Of a DNA stretch of 64,000 bases, positions 47,215 to 59,900 are shown piece after piece. The translations under genes were made by a program, and so were the position numbers. This stretch comes from Mimachlamys varia (taxonomy: Eukaryota; Mollusca; Bivalvia; Pectinida; Pectinidae), in NCBI GenBank assembly GCA_947623455.1, contig OX392536.1:13697282-13761281 (forward strand), in the 5' to 3' direction. The notes under the pieces were generated by a model. The model was not told the DNA's origin. It searched no databases and saw nothing but the letters and a program-made list of their open reading frames with translations. Every line of letters begins with the position of its first letter. Within the stretch, counting starts at the first letter, position 1.

Positions 47215-48819
47215 TTAAGGACTAGGTACAGCCATATTGGTTGTTACCTGGATGAAAATGGTAATATTGAAATTTTAATGTTTTCTTCCAATACATGGCA
47301 TAAGCTTAATGCCATTATGTTAAATATTGATATAAAATGCAGTTTAGCCCCCAAAATAAAAAAAAATCTGTACTTAGGAAAAAAATATTCAGTAAATAAT
47401 ATCCAGATGGGAGTGCGCAAATATTTTTCATATAGTTATTTGAAACTTCTCAAAAAAATAATACAAAGCTACTGCAATGTTCATAGAATGATAACCCAGT
47501 GTTAAAATTTTGATATTAGTCTGTAAATCAGAGTATCGGGGAGAAATACACAGGTACCCCCTCTAAAAAATGTCGTCCATTGCATGCTGTTTTCAGTTCA
47601 GGTAAAAGTAGTTACCTGTATCTCGTGGGGGCAATATAGGGGCATTATTTTATATTAAATAGGTCATTTGTCATGTAAATGCAAGTTTCGTGTCAAATAA
47701 ATGTATAAAATAAAAATAATAACACCAACATAACGTTATTTACATTTACGATACGGTTACCTAATTACTAATTAAGTTTGAGAAATTTATTTTGATACCA
47801 ATGTGCCTCAACTGCCACACATGTTTACGATGGCAACAATTTACGCTAGCGATGTTTGACAGGTGCGAAGCCGAGAACGAATCGGTATAATCAGTGAGTT
47901 AATACTGTCCGATCCACGCGGAAGTGTATTATATATACGAATTCCATCAGAATTTTTACAACACAAATTAAACTTTGTTGACAATTCTTTCAAAATCATT
48001 AAATTACCTAAAAAACATTGCCGGAAGTGCCGAAGGACATCTTTTCACGTGCTATACATTCGCCCAAAAATGTAAAACTGGCAATCGCTAAAAACAATTT
48101 ATCGTGATTGGAATGGGCAGTTTTTGCTTTGTGACGATATACCAAGTAACATTTACCTTTACTGCATGCTTGAATCCAATTAAATTGTTAAATTGTCGAT
48201 GTTTCACCATGCCTCTAAGTCAGGCGTATGAATATCTAAAAAAGTAAATAGTGCAAAATGGAGGACAGGGTAGTATATTTCGCTACATGCAACGGGAAGA
48301 TGTTTGATTTAAGAGATCTGACACAATGTCATAACTCGTCATACCGCAGACGGTAAGATTTTTGTTTTGGCTATGCGGCTTGCCACATAAATTTGTCGAT
48401 CGGCGATGGAAATTTTAAAAATTTGATCCAGATGTGAGCGATGTTCAGAATGTACATAAATTGCCATTCATGTGACGAGTACATTCTCTTATTCTGCGGT
48501 TTTCAATTGAAAGAGAGATTTATTCAAAAATCGAAGGCTCGTCTATCATTCTGTGTATATTAAAGCAACAAAAAATGATATTCATTGTTTTTATTTTCTT
48601 TCGCAGTATTCTGCAAACGTGCACGCGTTTTTTGACATATAACACACAATATCAGAAAAACCACCAAACGTACCAAAATATGGTTGAAATTATCGATTCT
48701 CCATCACAAAATGTACTTTGTAGTCTATTTTGGTCATGTATTTTGCAGTATTTAATAAAATAACAAGTTTTGGTGAAAACACCTGCGCCATATTGAATTG
48801 TCCTGTACTTAGTCCTTAA
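47215..48819. mobile_element. 1.6-kb TTAA-bounded element with 17-bp terminal inverted repeats
   Basis: 47215-47231 (ttaaggactaggtacag) and 48803-48819 (ctgtacttagtccttaa) are inverted repeats with one mismatch. Both end in TTAA, so the element would be GGACTA...TAGTCC between TTAA duplications, a piggyBac-type target signature. No transposase frame is visible; the plus-strand frames inside are 62-75 codons and some start with non-ATG codons. It is therefore a non-autonomous or internally decayed element. A candidate exon at 48258-48352 lies inside. Confidence 0.7.
48258..48352 (+). CDS. Weak candidate first coding exon inside the TTAA element
   Basis: The ATG at 48258 has A at -3 and G at +4. 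Thirty-one codons follow without a stop (beginning MEDRVVYFATCNGKMFDLRD), up to a splice-donor-like GTAAGA at 48353. The split falls after two bases of a codon. No acceptor or second exon was identified, and the peptide resembles no family I recognise. It could be a captured host exon, an exon of a decayed element gene, or chance. Confidence 0.2.
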
Positions 48820-49589
48820 GTACGTTTTGTACGGTTGTTTACCTAAGTAATTTATACGTACACAATGTATGTCTATTTATTTATATAATTGATTTGAATA
48901 AATTACTAGATGGGGCACAGAGGAGGAGGCCCCACCAATTCATGGATGGGTCAGTAGTAACCCACCCTGATGTAGTCCCCCTGGGTGTCCGGGGGAACCT
49001 ATAGTATTGAGTTTGATTGTATAAGAACTTTAAGTCGCGTCTGATAAGTGTCCGGATAACTGTGGGGCGGGAGACAGTTCAATTGAGCGGAACTCCCTGT
49101 CTGAGTTCGGAACAAAGACGTTGCAGAAATCCATCATCTTCATTCGACATCATTTGATTTAAATTATTTACATTTCTTAAGGTTTGATTTAATACATGTA
49201 TATCAAATATTAAGACCGTGTCACATGCACTGTCTCGGATAACCCGATCTATTTTTTTATATTAGATCCAATTATCCCAATAGTTTCCTACATAACGTTC
49301 GGAGGGTCCAGAGACACTCCCGGGCATTGTCTCATACCCACGTCAACTTCATTCAAGTCACGGCGATGGGGGAGGAGGACCCTTTATTTTAAGTGTGTGA
49401 TTTAAACAGTTCAATTCTCCGGCTTAATAGTTCTCCCCCTCTCAGTAATAATGCTCAGCATCCGTATGATGTAACTAAAATATTTCGGTCAAAATTTTCC
49501 TAAAAATGATTATCAAAATTGAGTAAAAATACGTTCAGGAACATTTATAAATGACATTAAACAAAGTTTAAATAGTATTTATGAATGAT
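48820..49589. other. Unique spacer, nothing recognised
   Basis: Mixed composition. A G/C-richer part at 48910-49110 and 49300-49440 looks like possible old element sequence, but I cannot name it. No open frame with a domain. Confidence 0.45.
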
Positions 49590-49835
49590 TCCTATTACAA
49601 TGTATTACCATGGCAAGCTAGTTAGACTTGTACAACTTATAGGAACCTTTGAATTTAATATGGCCGATTTATTAAACGACGTAAGTATATAAATGTACAT
49701 ATACAACTTTCAAAAAGGGTACATATTTAAAACCTTTTAGATAATAAGTCAAATCAAAGTTGTACTAGTCTAAAACGTTTTTAGATAAAGAGTCAAGTCT
49801 AAGACAGGGTTATGCAAAACGCCACCGAGATAATC
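49590..49835 (+). repeat. Dispersed repeat, copy B (related to 34075-34372)
   Basis: Shares ordered blocks with copy A: 'ccatggcaag', 'gttagacttgtacaactta', 'gtaagtatataaatgtaca' at 49681, 'taaaaccttttagata', and 'gataaagagtcaagtctaag'. In this copy an ATG (at about 49660) reads seven codons directly into GTAAGT, exon-like but very short. Confidence 0.7.
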
Positions 49836-50355
49836 TACCTATGGGTAAATACAACCCTAAGTTAGGTTATCTATCCCCCTATACCAATGGAAGACTGTTG
49901 AATAAATACCGGCCAAATGGTGCATTGAAAATGCATAGCATCCTACTTGGCTCATCGTTTTCTTCATCGAGATCTTGCCAGAAATCTGACTGGGTATCTA
50001 TAGCTAGTTTTTAAAGGATTTGTTTGCTTGACACTTTTGATGTACCATCTTTTATGGAAGTGCTCCCTTCTAATTGTCTTAATTTAGATCTTTTGAATCT
50101 CCACAGATTTGGAGTTTGCTGTTAGTTTTTCTTATCACTGCCATCCAGTTAACCCAGTTTTTACACTTTTTCGATCACAACCACATTTTCGCCTTCCCAT
50201 CTAGTCCCTCTCTCACCTGATCGTCTATAGTTATATGGACTTTCCCTGGATAATGAGTCAACGTTAATTAGTTTCTTGGTGAAGGAACCGAATCCATTAA
50301 ATACACCTTGTTTTTAATTTTGATAATTTGTGGTTTGTTTTACTTCTACTGCGTC
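49836..50355. other. Unique spacer, nothing recognised
   Basis: Ordinary sequence leading into a short 39-bp array. No gene is supported. Confidence 0.5.
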
Positions 50356-50621
50356 GACTCTCTACCAGATCCTATCAGTAGTGTTACCTTCGATGATTCT
50401 CTACCAGATCCTATCAGTAGTGTTACCTTCGATGATTCTCTACCAGATCCTATCAGTAGTGTTACCTTCGATGATTCTCTACCAGATCCTATCAGTAGTG
50501 TCACCTTCGATGATTCTCTACCAGATCCTATCAGTAGTGTTACCTTCGATGATTCTCTACCAGATCCTATCAGTAGTGTTACCTTCGATGATTCTCTACC
50601 AGAACCTATCAGTAGTGTTAT
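50356..50621. repeat. Seven-copy 39-bp minisatellite
   Basis: The unit is 39 bp, 'ctctaccagatcctatcagt' plus 'agtgttaccttcgatgatt', almost identical across seven copies. In one plus-strand frame it reads a 13-residue repeat (SLPDPISSVTFDD), preceded by a hydrophobic stretch. The upstream frame has only TTG starts and no ATG, and a second frame is equally open, so I do not call a protein. A spliced repeat-bearing exon is not excluded. Confidence 0.92.
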
Positions 50622-50641
50622 TTAAATTGTTTTATATATTT

Positions 50642-50785
50642 GTATTACAAATAATTTTTAGATAAAACCTCTATCATATATTGTATTACAGATAATTCTG
50701 AAATAAAACCTCTATCATGCTAATTAAGACTTGTTGTATGTATTTGTATTACAGTTAATTCTGAGATAAAACCTCTTTCAAACAC
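50642..50785. repeat. Three diverged copies of a short AT-rich repeat
   Basis: 'gtattacag' followed by 'taattctgagataaaacctc'-like sequence begins near 50642, 50683 and 50746. The spacing is irregular (41 and 63 bp). Confidence 0.7.
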
Positions 50786-50879
50786 ATGTATTGGTTTTAG
50801 TTGGCATACATGTAGCTATTCTATTGAATCACATGAACTATTATTTATTATAGCTCAAATCTCGCCACATCTTTTCAGT

Positions 50880-53453
50880 TTAACATAGACTAAAGAGATA
50901 TTGACCAAATTTTAACATTGGCTAAAGAGATATTGGCCAAACTTAAACATTAGATAAAGATATATTGGCCAAACTTAAACATTGGATAAATATATATTGG
51001 CAAAACTTTAACATCAGATAAAGATATATTGGCAAAACTTTAACATCAGATAAAGAGATATTGGCCAAACTTTAACATCAGATAAAGATATATTGACCAA
51101 ACTTTAACATCAGATAAAGAGATATTGGCCAAACTTTAACATGAGATAAAGAGATATTGACCAAACTTTAACATCAGATAAAGAGATATTGGCCAAACTT
51201 TTACATCAGATAAAGAGATATTGACCAAATTTTAACATGAGATAAAGAGATATTGGCCAAACTTTAACATGAGATAAAGATATATTGACCACACTTTAAC
51301 ATTGGAAAAGAGATATTGATTAAACTTTAACATTGGAAAAGAGATATTGACCAAACTTTACATTGGAAAAGAAATATTGACCAAACTTTAACATTGGAAA
51401 AAGAGATATTGACCAAACTTAAACACTGGAAAAGAGATATTGACCAAACTTTAACATTGGATAAAGAGATATTGACCAAACTTTAACATTGGATAAAGAA
51501 ATATTGGCAAAACTATAACTTTGGATAAAGAGATATTGACCAAACTTTAACACTGGAAAAGAGATATTGACCAAACTTTAACATTGGAAAAGAGATATTG
51601 ACCAAACTTTAACATTGGATAAAGAGATATTGGCCAAACTTTAACATGAGATAAGGAGATATTGGCCAAACTTTAACATTGGAAAAGAGATATTGACCAA
51701 ACTTTAACATTGAAAAAGAGATATTGACCAAACTTTAACATTGGATAAAGAGATATTGACCAAACTTTAACATTGGATAAAGAGATATTGACCAAACTTT
51801 AACATTGGATAAAGAGATATTGACCAAACTTTAACATTGGATAAAGAGATATTGACCAAACTTTAACACTGGAAAAGAGATATTGACCAAACTTTAACAT
51901 TGGATAAAGAGATATTGACCAAACTTTAACATTGGATAAAGAGATATTGACCAAACTTTAACACTGGAAAAGAGATCTTGACCAAACTTTAACATTGGAT
52001 AAAGAGATATTGACCAAACTTTAACACTGGAAAAGAGATATTGGCTTAACTTTAACACTGGAAAAGAGATATTGACCAAACTTTAACATTGGATAAAAAG
52101 ATATTGACCAAACTTTAACATTGGATAAAGAGATATTGGCCAAACTTTAACATCAGATAAAGAGATATTGGCCAAACTTTAACATTGGATAAAGAGATAT
52201 TGACCAAACTTTAACATTGGATAAAGAGATATTGACCAAACTTTAATACTGGAAAAGAGATATTGACCAAACTTTAACATTGGATAAAGAGATATTGACC
52301 AAACTTTAATACTGGAAAAGAGATATTGACCAAACTTTAACATTGGATAAAGAGATATTGACCAAACTTTAACACTGGAAAAGAGATATTGACCAAACTT
52401 TAACATTGCATAAAGAGATATTGACCAAACTTTAACACTGGAAAAGAGATATTGGCTTAACTTTAACACTGGAAAAGAGATATTGACCAAACTTTAACAT
52501 TGGATAAAGAGATATTGATCAAACTTTAACATAGACTAAAGAGATATTGGCCAAACTTTAACACTGGAAAAGAGATATTGACCAAACTTTAACATTGGAT
52601 AAAGAGATATTGATCAAACTTTAACATTGGATAAAGAGATATTGACCAAACTTTAATACTGGAAAAGAGATATTGACCAAACTTTAACATTGGATAAAGA
52701 GATATTGACCAAACTTTAATACTGGAAAAGAGATATTGACCAAACTTTAACATTGGATAAAGAGATATTGACCAAACTTTAACATTGGATTAAGAGATAT
52801 TGACCAAACTTTAACATTGGATAAAGAGATATTGGCCAAACTTTAACATGAGATAAAGAGATATTGACCAAACTTTAACATTGGAAAAGAGATATTGACC
52901 AAACTTTAACATTGGATAAAGAGATATTGACCAAACTTTAACATTGGATAAAGAGATATTGACCAAACTTTAACATTGGATAAAGAGATATTGGCCAAAC
53001 TTTAACATTGGATAAAGAGATATTGACCAAACTTTAACATTGGATAAAGAGATATTGACCAAACTTTAACATTGGATAAAGAGATATTGACCAAACTTTA
53101 ACATTGGATAAAGAGATATTGACCAAACTTTAACATTGGATAAAGAGATATTGGCCAAATTGTAACATTGGATAAAGAGATATTGACCAAACTTTAACAT
53201 TGGATAAAGAGATATTGACCAAACTTTAACATTGGATAAAGAGATATTGACCAAACTTTAACATTGGATAAAGAGATATTGACCAAACTTTAACATTGGA
53301 TAAAGAGATATTGACCAAACTTTAACATTGAATAAAGAGATATTGACCAAACTTTAACATTGGATAAAGAGATATTGAACAAACTTTAACATTGGATAAA
53401 GAGATATTGACCAAACTTTAACATTGGATAAAGAGATATTGGCCAAACTTTAA
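50880..53453. repeat. Satellite of A-rich 32-bp units (about 80 copies)
   Basis: The unit is 32 bp: 'aacattggataaagagatat' then 'tgaccaaacttt'. A 31-bp form has 'ggaaaagagatatt'. The left edge is more varied (catcagataaag, catgagataaag, catagactaaag); the right third is nearly uniform. Mixed 31- and 32-bp units alternate in blocks at 51890-52760. Only short open frames occur. Confidence 0.97.
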
Positions 53454-53924
53454 GCGTATTTACAGATAAACAAGAGGATATGATGTGACAACCTGCCAAC
53501 AAATTTACGAGCACCATTTGCGGCGAACATATATCACGGCCATTTAATGTGTGGAGTATCGTTTCGCAAACTTTAGTCATCTCCAGATAAATTCTAGACT
53601 AATAGCGTATCGATAGGTTTTAAGTTTAGTATTTTATTGCATTTTAATGATGCGGTGTATGTGAAGATATGTTAATTGGATGTTTATCAGCTCCGTGATA
53701 CATGCTAGGATGAAGATGGGTAGTCGGTACAGTATATGTAGCCTTGGGTGTATTGCCATCAAAAGGAAACCCTTTTCGAGCGATACTCTGATGATAAACT
53801 ACGGGGTGATCCCGGCTAGTTCCTCCGCACCTGTGTTCCACCGTAGGAGATACAAACAATACACAAAATTTTCGTCGTTTTTACTTTCTTACATTTTTAA
53901 TAATGTTATTCTGATGCTCCTTGT
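53454..53924. other. Unique spacer, nothing recognised
   Basis: The only non-repetitive DNA between the two right-hand satellites. A frame running through it into the next array on the plus strand starts in ordinary sequence and shows no domain. Confidence 0.5.
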
Positions 53925-56900
53925 TTGGATAATTCCTCAGTACCTGAAGTTGTCTTTATTTTGTTTCATATTTCCTCAGTACATGTTGTTGTCTTTTCCT
54001 TGTTTGATATTTCCTCAGTACATGATGTTGTCTTTCCCTTGTTTGATATTTCCTCAGGACCTGGTGTTGTCTTCCCCTTGTTTGATATTTCCTCAGTATC
54101 TGATGTTGTCTTTTCCTTGTTTGATATTTCCTCAGTACATGATGTTGTCTTTTCCTTGTTTGATATTTCCTCAGTACATGATGTTGTCTTTCCCTTGTTT
54201 GATATTTCCTCAGGACCTGGTGTTGTCTTCCCCTTTTTTGATATTTCCTCAGTACATACTGTTGTCTTCCCCTTGTTTGATATTTCCTCAGTACATACTG
54301 TTGTCTTCCCCTTGTTTGATATTTCCTCAGTATCTGATGTTGTCTTTTCCTTGTTTGATATTTCTTCAGTACCTGAATTTGTCTTCCCCTTGTTTGATAT
54401 TTCCTCAGTATCTGATGTTTTGTGCCCCTTGTTTGATATTTCCTCAGTATCTGATGTTGTCTTTTCCTTGTTTGATATTTCCTCATTATCTGATGTTGTC
54501 TTCCCCTTGTTTGATATTTCCTCAGTACCTGAAGTTGTCTTCCCCTTGTTTGATATTTCCTCAGTATCTCATGTTGTCTTTCCCTTGTTTGATATTTCCT
54601 AAGAACCTGAAGTTGTCTTTTCCTTGTTTGATATTTCCTAATTACATGATGTTGTCTTCCCTTTGTTTGATATTTCCTCAGAACCTGAAGTTGTCTTTTC
54701 CTTGTTTGATATTTTCTAATTACATGATGTTGTCTTCCCTTTGTTTGATATTTCCTCAGTACATGAAGTTGTCTTCCCCTTGTTTGATATTTCCTCAGTA
54801 CATGAAGTTGTCTTCCCCTTGTTTGATATTTCCTCAGTATCTGATGTTGTCTTTTCCTTGTTTGATATTTCCTAATTACATGATGTTGTCTTCCCTTTGT
54901 TTGATATTTCCTCAGTACATGAAGTTGTCTTCCACTTGTTTGATATTTCCTCAGTACATGAAGTTGTCTTCCCTTTGTTTGATATTTCCTCAGTACATGA
55001 AGTTGTCTTCCCCTTGTTTGATATTTCCTCAGTACATGAAGTTGTCTTCCCCTTGTTTGATATTTCCTCAGTATCTGATGTTGTCTTCCCTTTGTTTGAT
55101 ATTTCCTCAGTACATGAAGTTGTCTTCCCCTTGTTTGATATTTCCTCAGTATCTGATGTTGTCTTCACCTTGTTTGATATTTCCTCAGTATCTGATGTTG
55201 TCTTTCCCTTGTTTGATATTTCCTCAGTACATGAAGTTGTCTTCCCCTTGTTTGATATTTCCTCAGTACATGAAATTGTCTTCCCCTTGTTTGATATTTC
55301 CTCAGTATCTGATGTTGTCTTTTCCTTGTTTGATATTTCCTCAGTATCTGATGTTGTCTTCCCCTTGTTTGATATTTCCTCAGTACCTGAAGTTGTCCTT
55401 TCCTTGTTTGATATTTCCTAAGTATCTGATGTTGTCTTTTCCTTGTTTGATATTTCCTCAGTACATGAAGTTGTCTTTTCCTTGTTTGATATTTCCTCAG
55501 TATCTGATGTTGTCTTCCCCTTGTTTGATATTTCCTCAGTATCTGAAGTTGTCCTTTCCTTGTTTGATATTTCCTAAGTATCTGATGTTGTTTTTTCCTT
55601 GTTTGATATTTCCTCAGTACATGAAGTTGTCTTTTCCTTGTTTGATATTTCCTCAGTATCTGATGTTGTCTTCCCCTTGTTTGATATTTCCTCAGTACAT
55701 GAAGTTGTCTTTTCCTTGTTTGATATTTCCTCAGTATCTGATGTTGTCTTTTCCTTGTTTGATATTTCCTCAGTATCTGATGTTGTCTTCCCATTGTTTG
55801 ATATTTCCTCAGTACATGAAGTTGTCTTTTCCTTGTTTGATATTTCCTCAGTATCTGATGTTGTCTTTTCCTTGTTTGATATTTTCTCAGTACATGGTGT
55901 TGTCTTTTCCTAGTTCGATATTTCCTCAGTATCTGATTCTGTCTTCCCCTTGTTTGATATTTCCTCAGAACCTGAAGTTGTCTTTTCCTTGTTTGATATT
56001 TCCTCAGTACATGATGTTGTCTTTTCCTTGTTTGATATTTCCTCAGTACATGATGTTGTCTTTTCCTTGTTTGATATTTCCTCAGTATCTGAAGGTGTCT
56101 TCCCCTTGTTTGATATTTCCTCAGTATCTGAAGTTGTCTTTTCCTTGTTTGATATTTCCTCAGTACCTTATGTTGTCTTTTCCTTGTTTGATATTTCCTC
56201 ATTACCTGATGTTGTTTTCCCCTTGTTTTATATTTCCTCACCTCACGGTGTTGTCTTTTCCTTGTGTGATATTTCCTCAGTATCTGATGTTGTCTTTCCC
56301 TTGTTTGATATTTCCTCAGTACATGATGTTGTCTTCCACTTGTTTGATATTTCCTCAGTACCTGAAGTTGTCTTTTCCTTGTTTGATATTTCCTCAGTAT
56401 CTGATGTTGTCTTCCCCTTGTTTGATATTTCCTCAGTACCTGAAGTTGTCTTTTCCTTGTTTGATATTTCCTCAGTATATGATGTTGTCTTCCCCTTGTT
56501 AGATATTTCCTCAGAACCTGAAGTTGTCTTTTCCTTGTTTGATATTTCCTCAGTACATGGTGTTGTCTTCCCCTTGTTTGATATTTCCTCAGTATCTGAT
56601 TCTGTCTTCCCCTTGTTTGATATTTCCTCAGAACCTGAAGTTGTCTTTTCCTTGTTTGATATTTCCTCAGTACATGGTGTTGTCTTCCCCTTGTTTGATA
56701 TTTCCTCAGTACCTGAATTTGTCTTTTCCTTGTTTGACTTTTCCTCAGTACATGATGTTGTCTTCCCATTGTTTGATATTTCCTCAGTACATGATGTTGT
56801 CTTCCACTTGTTTGATATTTCATCAGAACCTGAAGTTGTCTTTTCCTTGTTTGATATTTCCTCAGTACATGGTGTTGTCTTCCCCTTGTTTGATATTTCC

Positions 56901-59900
56901 TCATTACCTGAATTTGTCTTCCCCTTGTTTGATATTTCCTCAGTATCTGAAGTTGTCTTTTCCTTGTTTGATATTTCCTCAGTATCTGAAGTTGTCTTTT
57001 CCTTGTTTGATATTTCCTCAGTACATGAAGTTGTCTTTTCCTTGTTTGATATTTCCTCAGTATCTGATGTTGTCTTTTCCTTGTCTGATATTTCCTCAGT
57101 ACATGAAGATGTCTTCCCCTTGTTTGATATTTCCTCAGTACATGATGTTGTCTTTCCCTTGTTAGATATTTCCTCAGTACATGATGTTGTCTTTTCCTTG
57201 TTTGATATTTCCTCCGTATCTGATTCTGTCTTCCCCTTGTTTGATATTTTCTCAGAACCTGAAGTTGTCTTTTCCTTGTTTGATATTTCCTCAGTACATG
57301 GTGTTGTCTTCCCCTTGTTTGATATTTCCTCAGTACCTGAATTTGTCTTTTCCTTGTTTGATATTTCCTCAGTACATGATGTTGTCTTCCCATTGTTTGA
57401 TATTTCCTCAGTACATGATGTTGTCTTCCACTTGTTTGATATTTCCTCAGTATCTGAAGTTGTCTTTTCCTTGTTTGATATTTCCTCAGTACCTGAAGTT
57501 GTCTTTTCCTTGTTTTATATTTCCTCATTATCTGATGGTGTTTTTTCCTTGTTTGATATTTCCTCAATATCTGATGGTGTCCTCCCCTTGTTTGATATTT
57601 CCTCAATATCTGATGGTGTCCTCCCCTTGTTTGATATTTCCTCAGTATCTGATGTTGTCTTTTCCTTGTTTGATATTTCCTCAGTATCTGATGGTGTCCT
57701 CCCCTTGTTTGATATTTCCTCAATATCTGATGGTGTCCTCCCCTTGTTTGATATTTGCTCAGTATCTGATGTTGTCTTTTCCTTGTGTGATATTTCCTCA
57801 GTATCTGATGGTGTCCTCCCCTTGTTTGATATTTCCTCAGTATCTGATGTTGTCTTTTCCTTGTTTGATATTTCCTCAGTACCTAATGGTGTCTTCCCCT
57901 TGTTTGATATTTCCTTAGTACCTGATGGTGTCTTCCCCTTGTTTGATATTTCCTCAGTATCTGAAGTTGTCTTTTCCTTGTTTGATATTTCCTCAGTACA
58001 TGGTGTTGTCTTCCCCTTGTTTGATATTTCCTCATTACCTGAATTTGTCTTCCCCTTGTTTGATATTTCCTCAGTATCTGAAGTTGTCTTTTCCTTGTTT
58101 GATATTTCCTCAGTATCTGAAGTTGTCTTTTCCTTGTTTGATATTTCCTCAGTATCTGAAGTTGTCTTTTCCTTGTTTGATATTTCCTCAGTAGCTGATG
58201 TTGTCTTTTCCTTGTTTGATATTTCCTCAGTATCTGATGTTGTCTTTTCCTTGTTTGATATTTCCTCAGTACATGAAGATGTCTTCCCCTTGTTTGATAT
58301 TTCCTCAGTACATGATGTTGTCTTTCCCTTGTTAGATATTTCCTCAGTACATGATGTTGTCTTTTCCTTGTTTGATATTTCCTCCGTATCTGATTCTGTC
58401 TTCCCCTTGTTTGATATTTTCTCAGAACCTGAAGTTGTCTTTTCCTTGTTTGATATTTCCTCAGTACATGGTGTTGTCTTCCCCTTGTTTGATATTTCCT
58501 CAGTACCTGAATTTGTCTTTTCCTTGTTTGATATTTCCTCAGTACATGATGTTGTCTTCCCATTGTTTGATATTTCCTCAGTACATGATGTTGTCTTCCA
58601 CTTGTTTGATATTTCCTCAGTATCTGAAGTTGTCTTTTCCTTGTTTGATATTTCCTCAGTACCTGAAGTTGTCTTTTCCTTGTTTTATATTTCCTCATTA
58701 TCTGATGGTGTTTTTTCCTTGTTTGATATTTCCTCAATATCTGATGGTGTCCTCCCCTTGTTTGATATTTCCTCAATATCTGATGGTGTCCTCCCCTTGT
58801 TTGATATTTCCTCAGTATCTGATGTTGTCTTTTCCTTGTTTGATATTTCCTCAGTATCTGATGGTGTCCTCCCCTTGTTTGATATTTCCTCAATATCTGA
58901 TGGTGTCCTCCCCTTGTTTGATATTTCCTCAGTATCTGATGTTGTCTTTTCCTTGTGTGATATTTCCTCAGTATCTGATGGTGTCCTCCCCTTGTTTGAT
59001 ATTTCCTCAGTATCTGATGTTGTCTTTTCCTTGTTTGATATTTCCTCAGTACCTAATGGTGTCTTCCCCTTGTTTGATATTTCCTTAGTACCTGATGGTG
59101 TCTTCCCCTTGTTTGATATTTCCTCAGTATCTGATGTTGTCTTTTCCTTGTTTGATATTTCCTCATTATCTGATGTTGTCTTCCCCTTGTTTGATATTTC
59201 CTCAGTACCTGAAGTTGTCTTCCCCTTGTTTGATATTTCCTCAGTATCTCATGTTGTCTTTCCCTTGTTTGATATTTCCTCAGAACCTGAAGTTGTCTTT
59301 TCCTTGTTTGATATTTCCTCAGAACCTGAAGTTGTCTTTTCCTTGTTTGATATTTCCTAATTACATGATGTTGTCTTCCCTTTGTTTGTTATTTCCTCAG
59401 AACCTGAAGTTGTCTTTTCCTTGTTTGATATTTCCTAATTACATGATGTTGTCTTCCCTTTGTTTGATATTTCCTCAGTATCTCATGTTGTCTTTCCCTT
59501 GTTTGATATTTCCTCAGAACCTGAAGTTGTCTTTTCCTTGTTTGATATTTCCTAATTACATGATGTTGTCTTCCCTTTGTTTGATATTTCCTCAGAACCT
59601 GAAGTTGTCTTTTCCTTGTTTGATATTTCCTAATTACATGATGTTGTCTTCCCTTTGTTTGATATTTCCTCAGTACATGAAGTTGTCTTCCCCTTGTTTG
59701 AAATTTCCTCAGTACATGAAGTTGTCTTCCCCTTGTTTGATATTTCCTCAGTATCTGATGTTGTCTTTTCCTTGTTTGATATTTCCTAATTACATGATGT
59801 TGTCTTCCCTTTGTTTGATATTTCCTCAGTACATGAAGTTGTCTTCCACTTGTTTGATATTTCGTCAGTACATGAAGTTGTCTTCCCTTTGTTTGATATT

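Noticed and set aside
48880..49460. Possible LTR or other retroelement piece
   Set aside because: The composition differs from its neighbours, but I found no matching second copy, terminal repeat or primer-binding site in the window.
50308..50625. Secreted repeat protein with a hydrophobic start and a 13-residue repeat
   Set aside because: The frame has only TTG starts and no ATG, a second plus frame is equally open, and no splice context was found.
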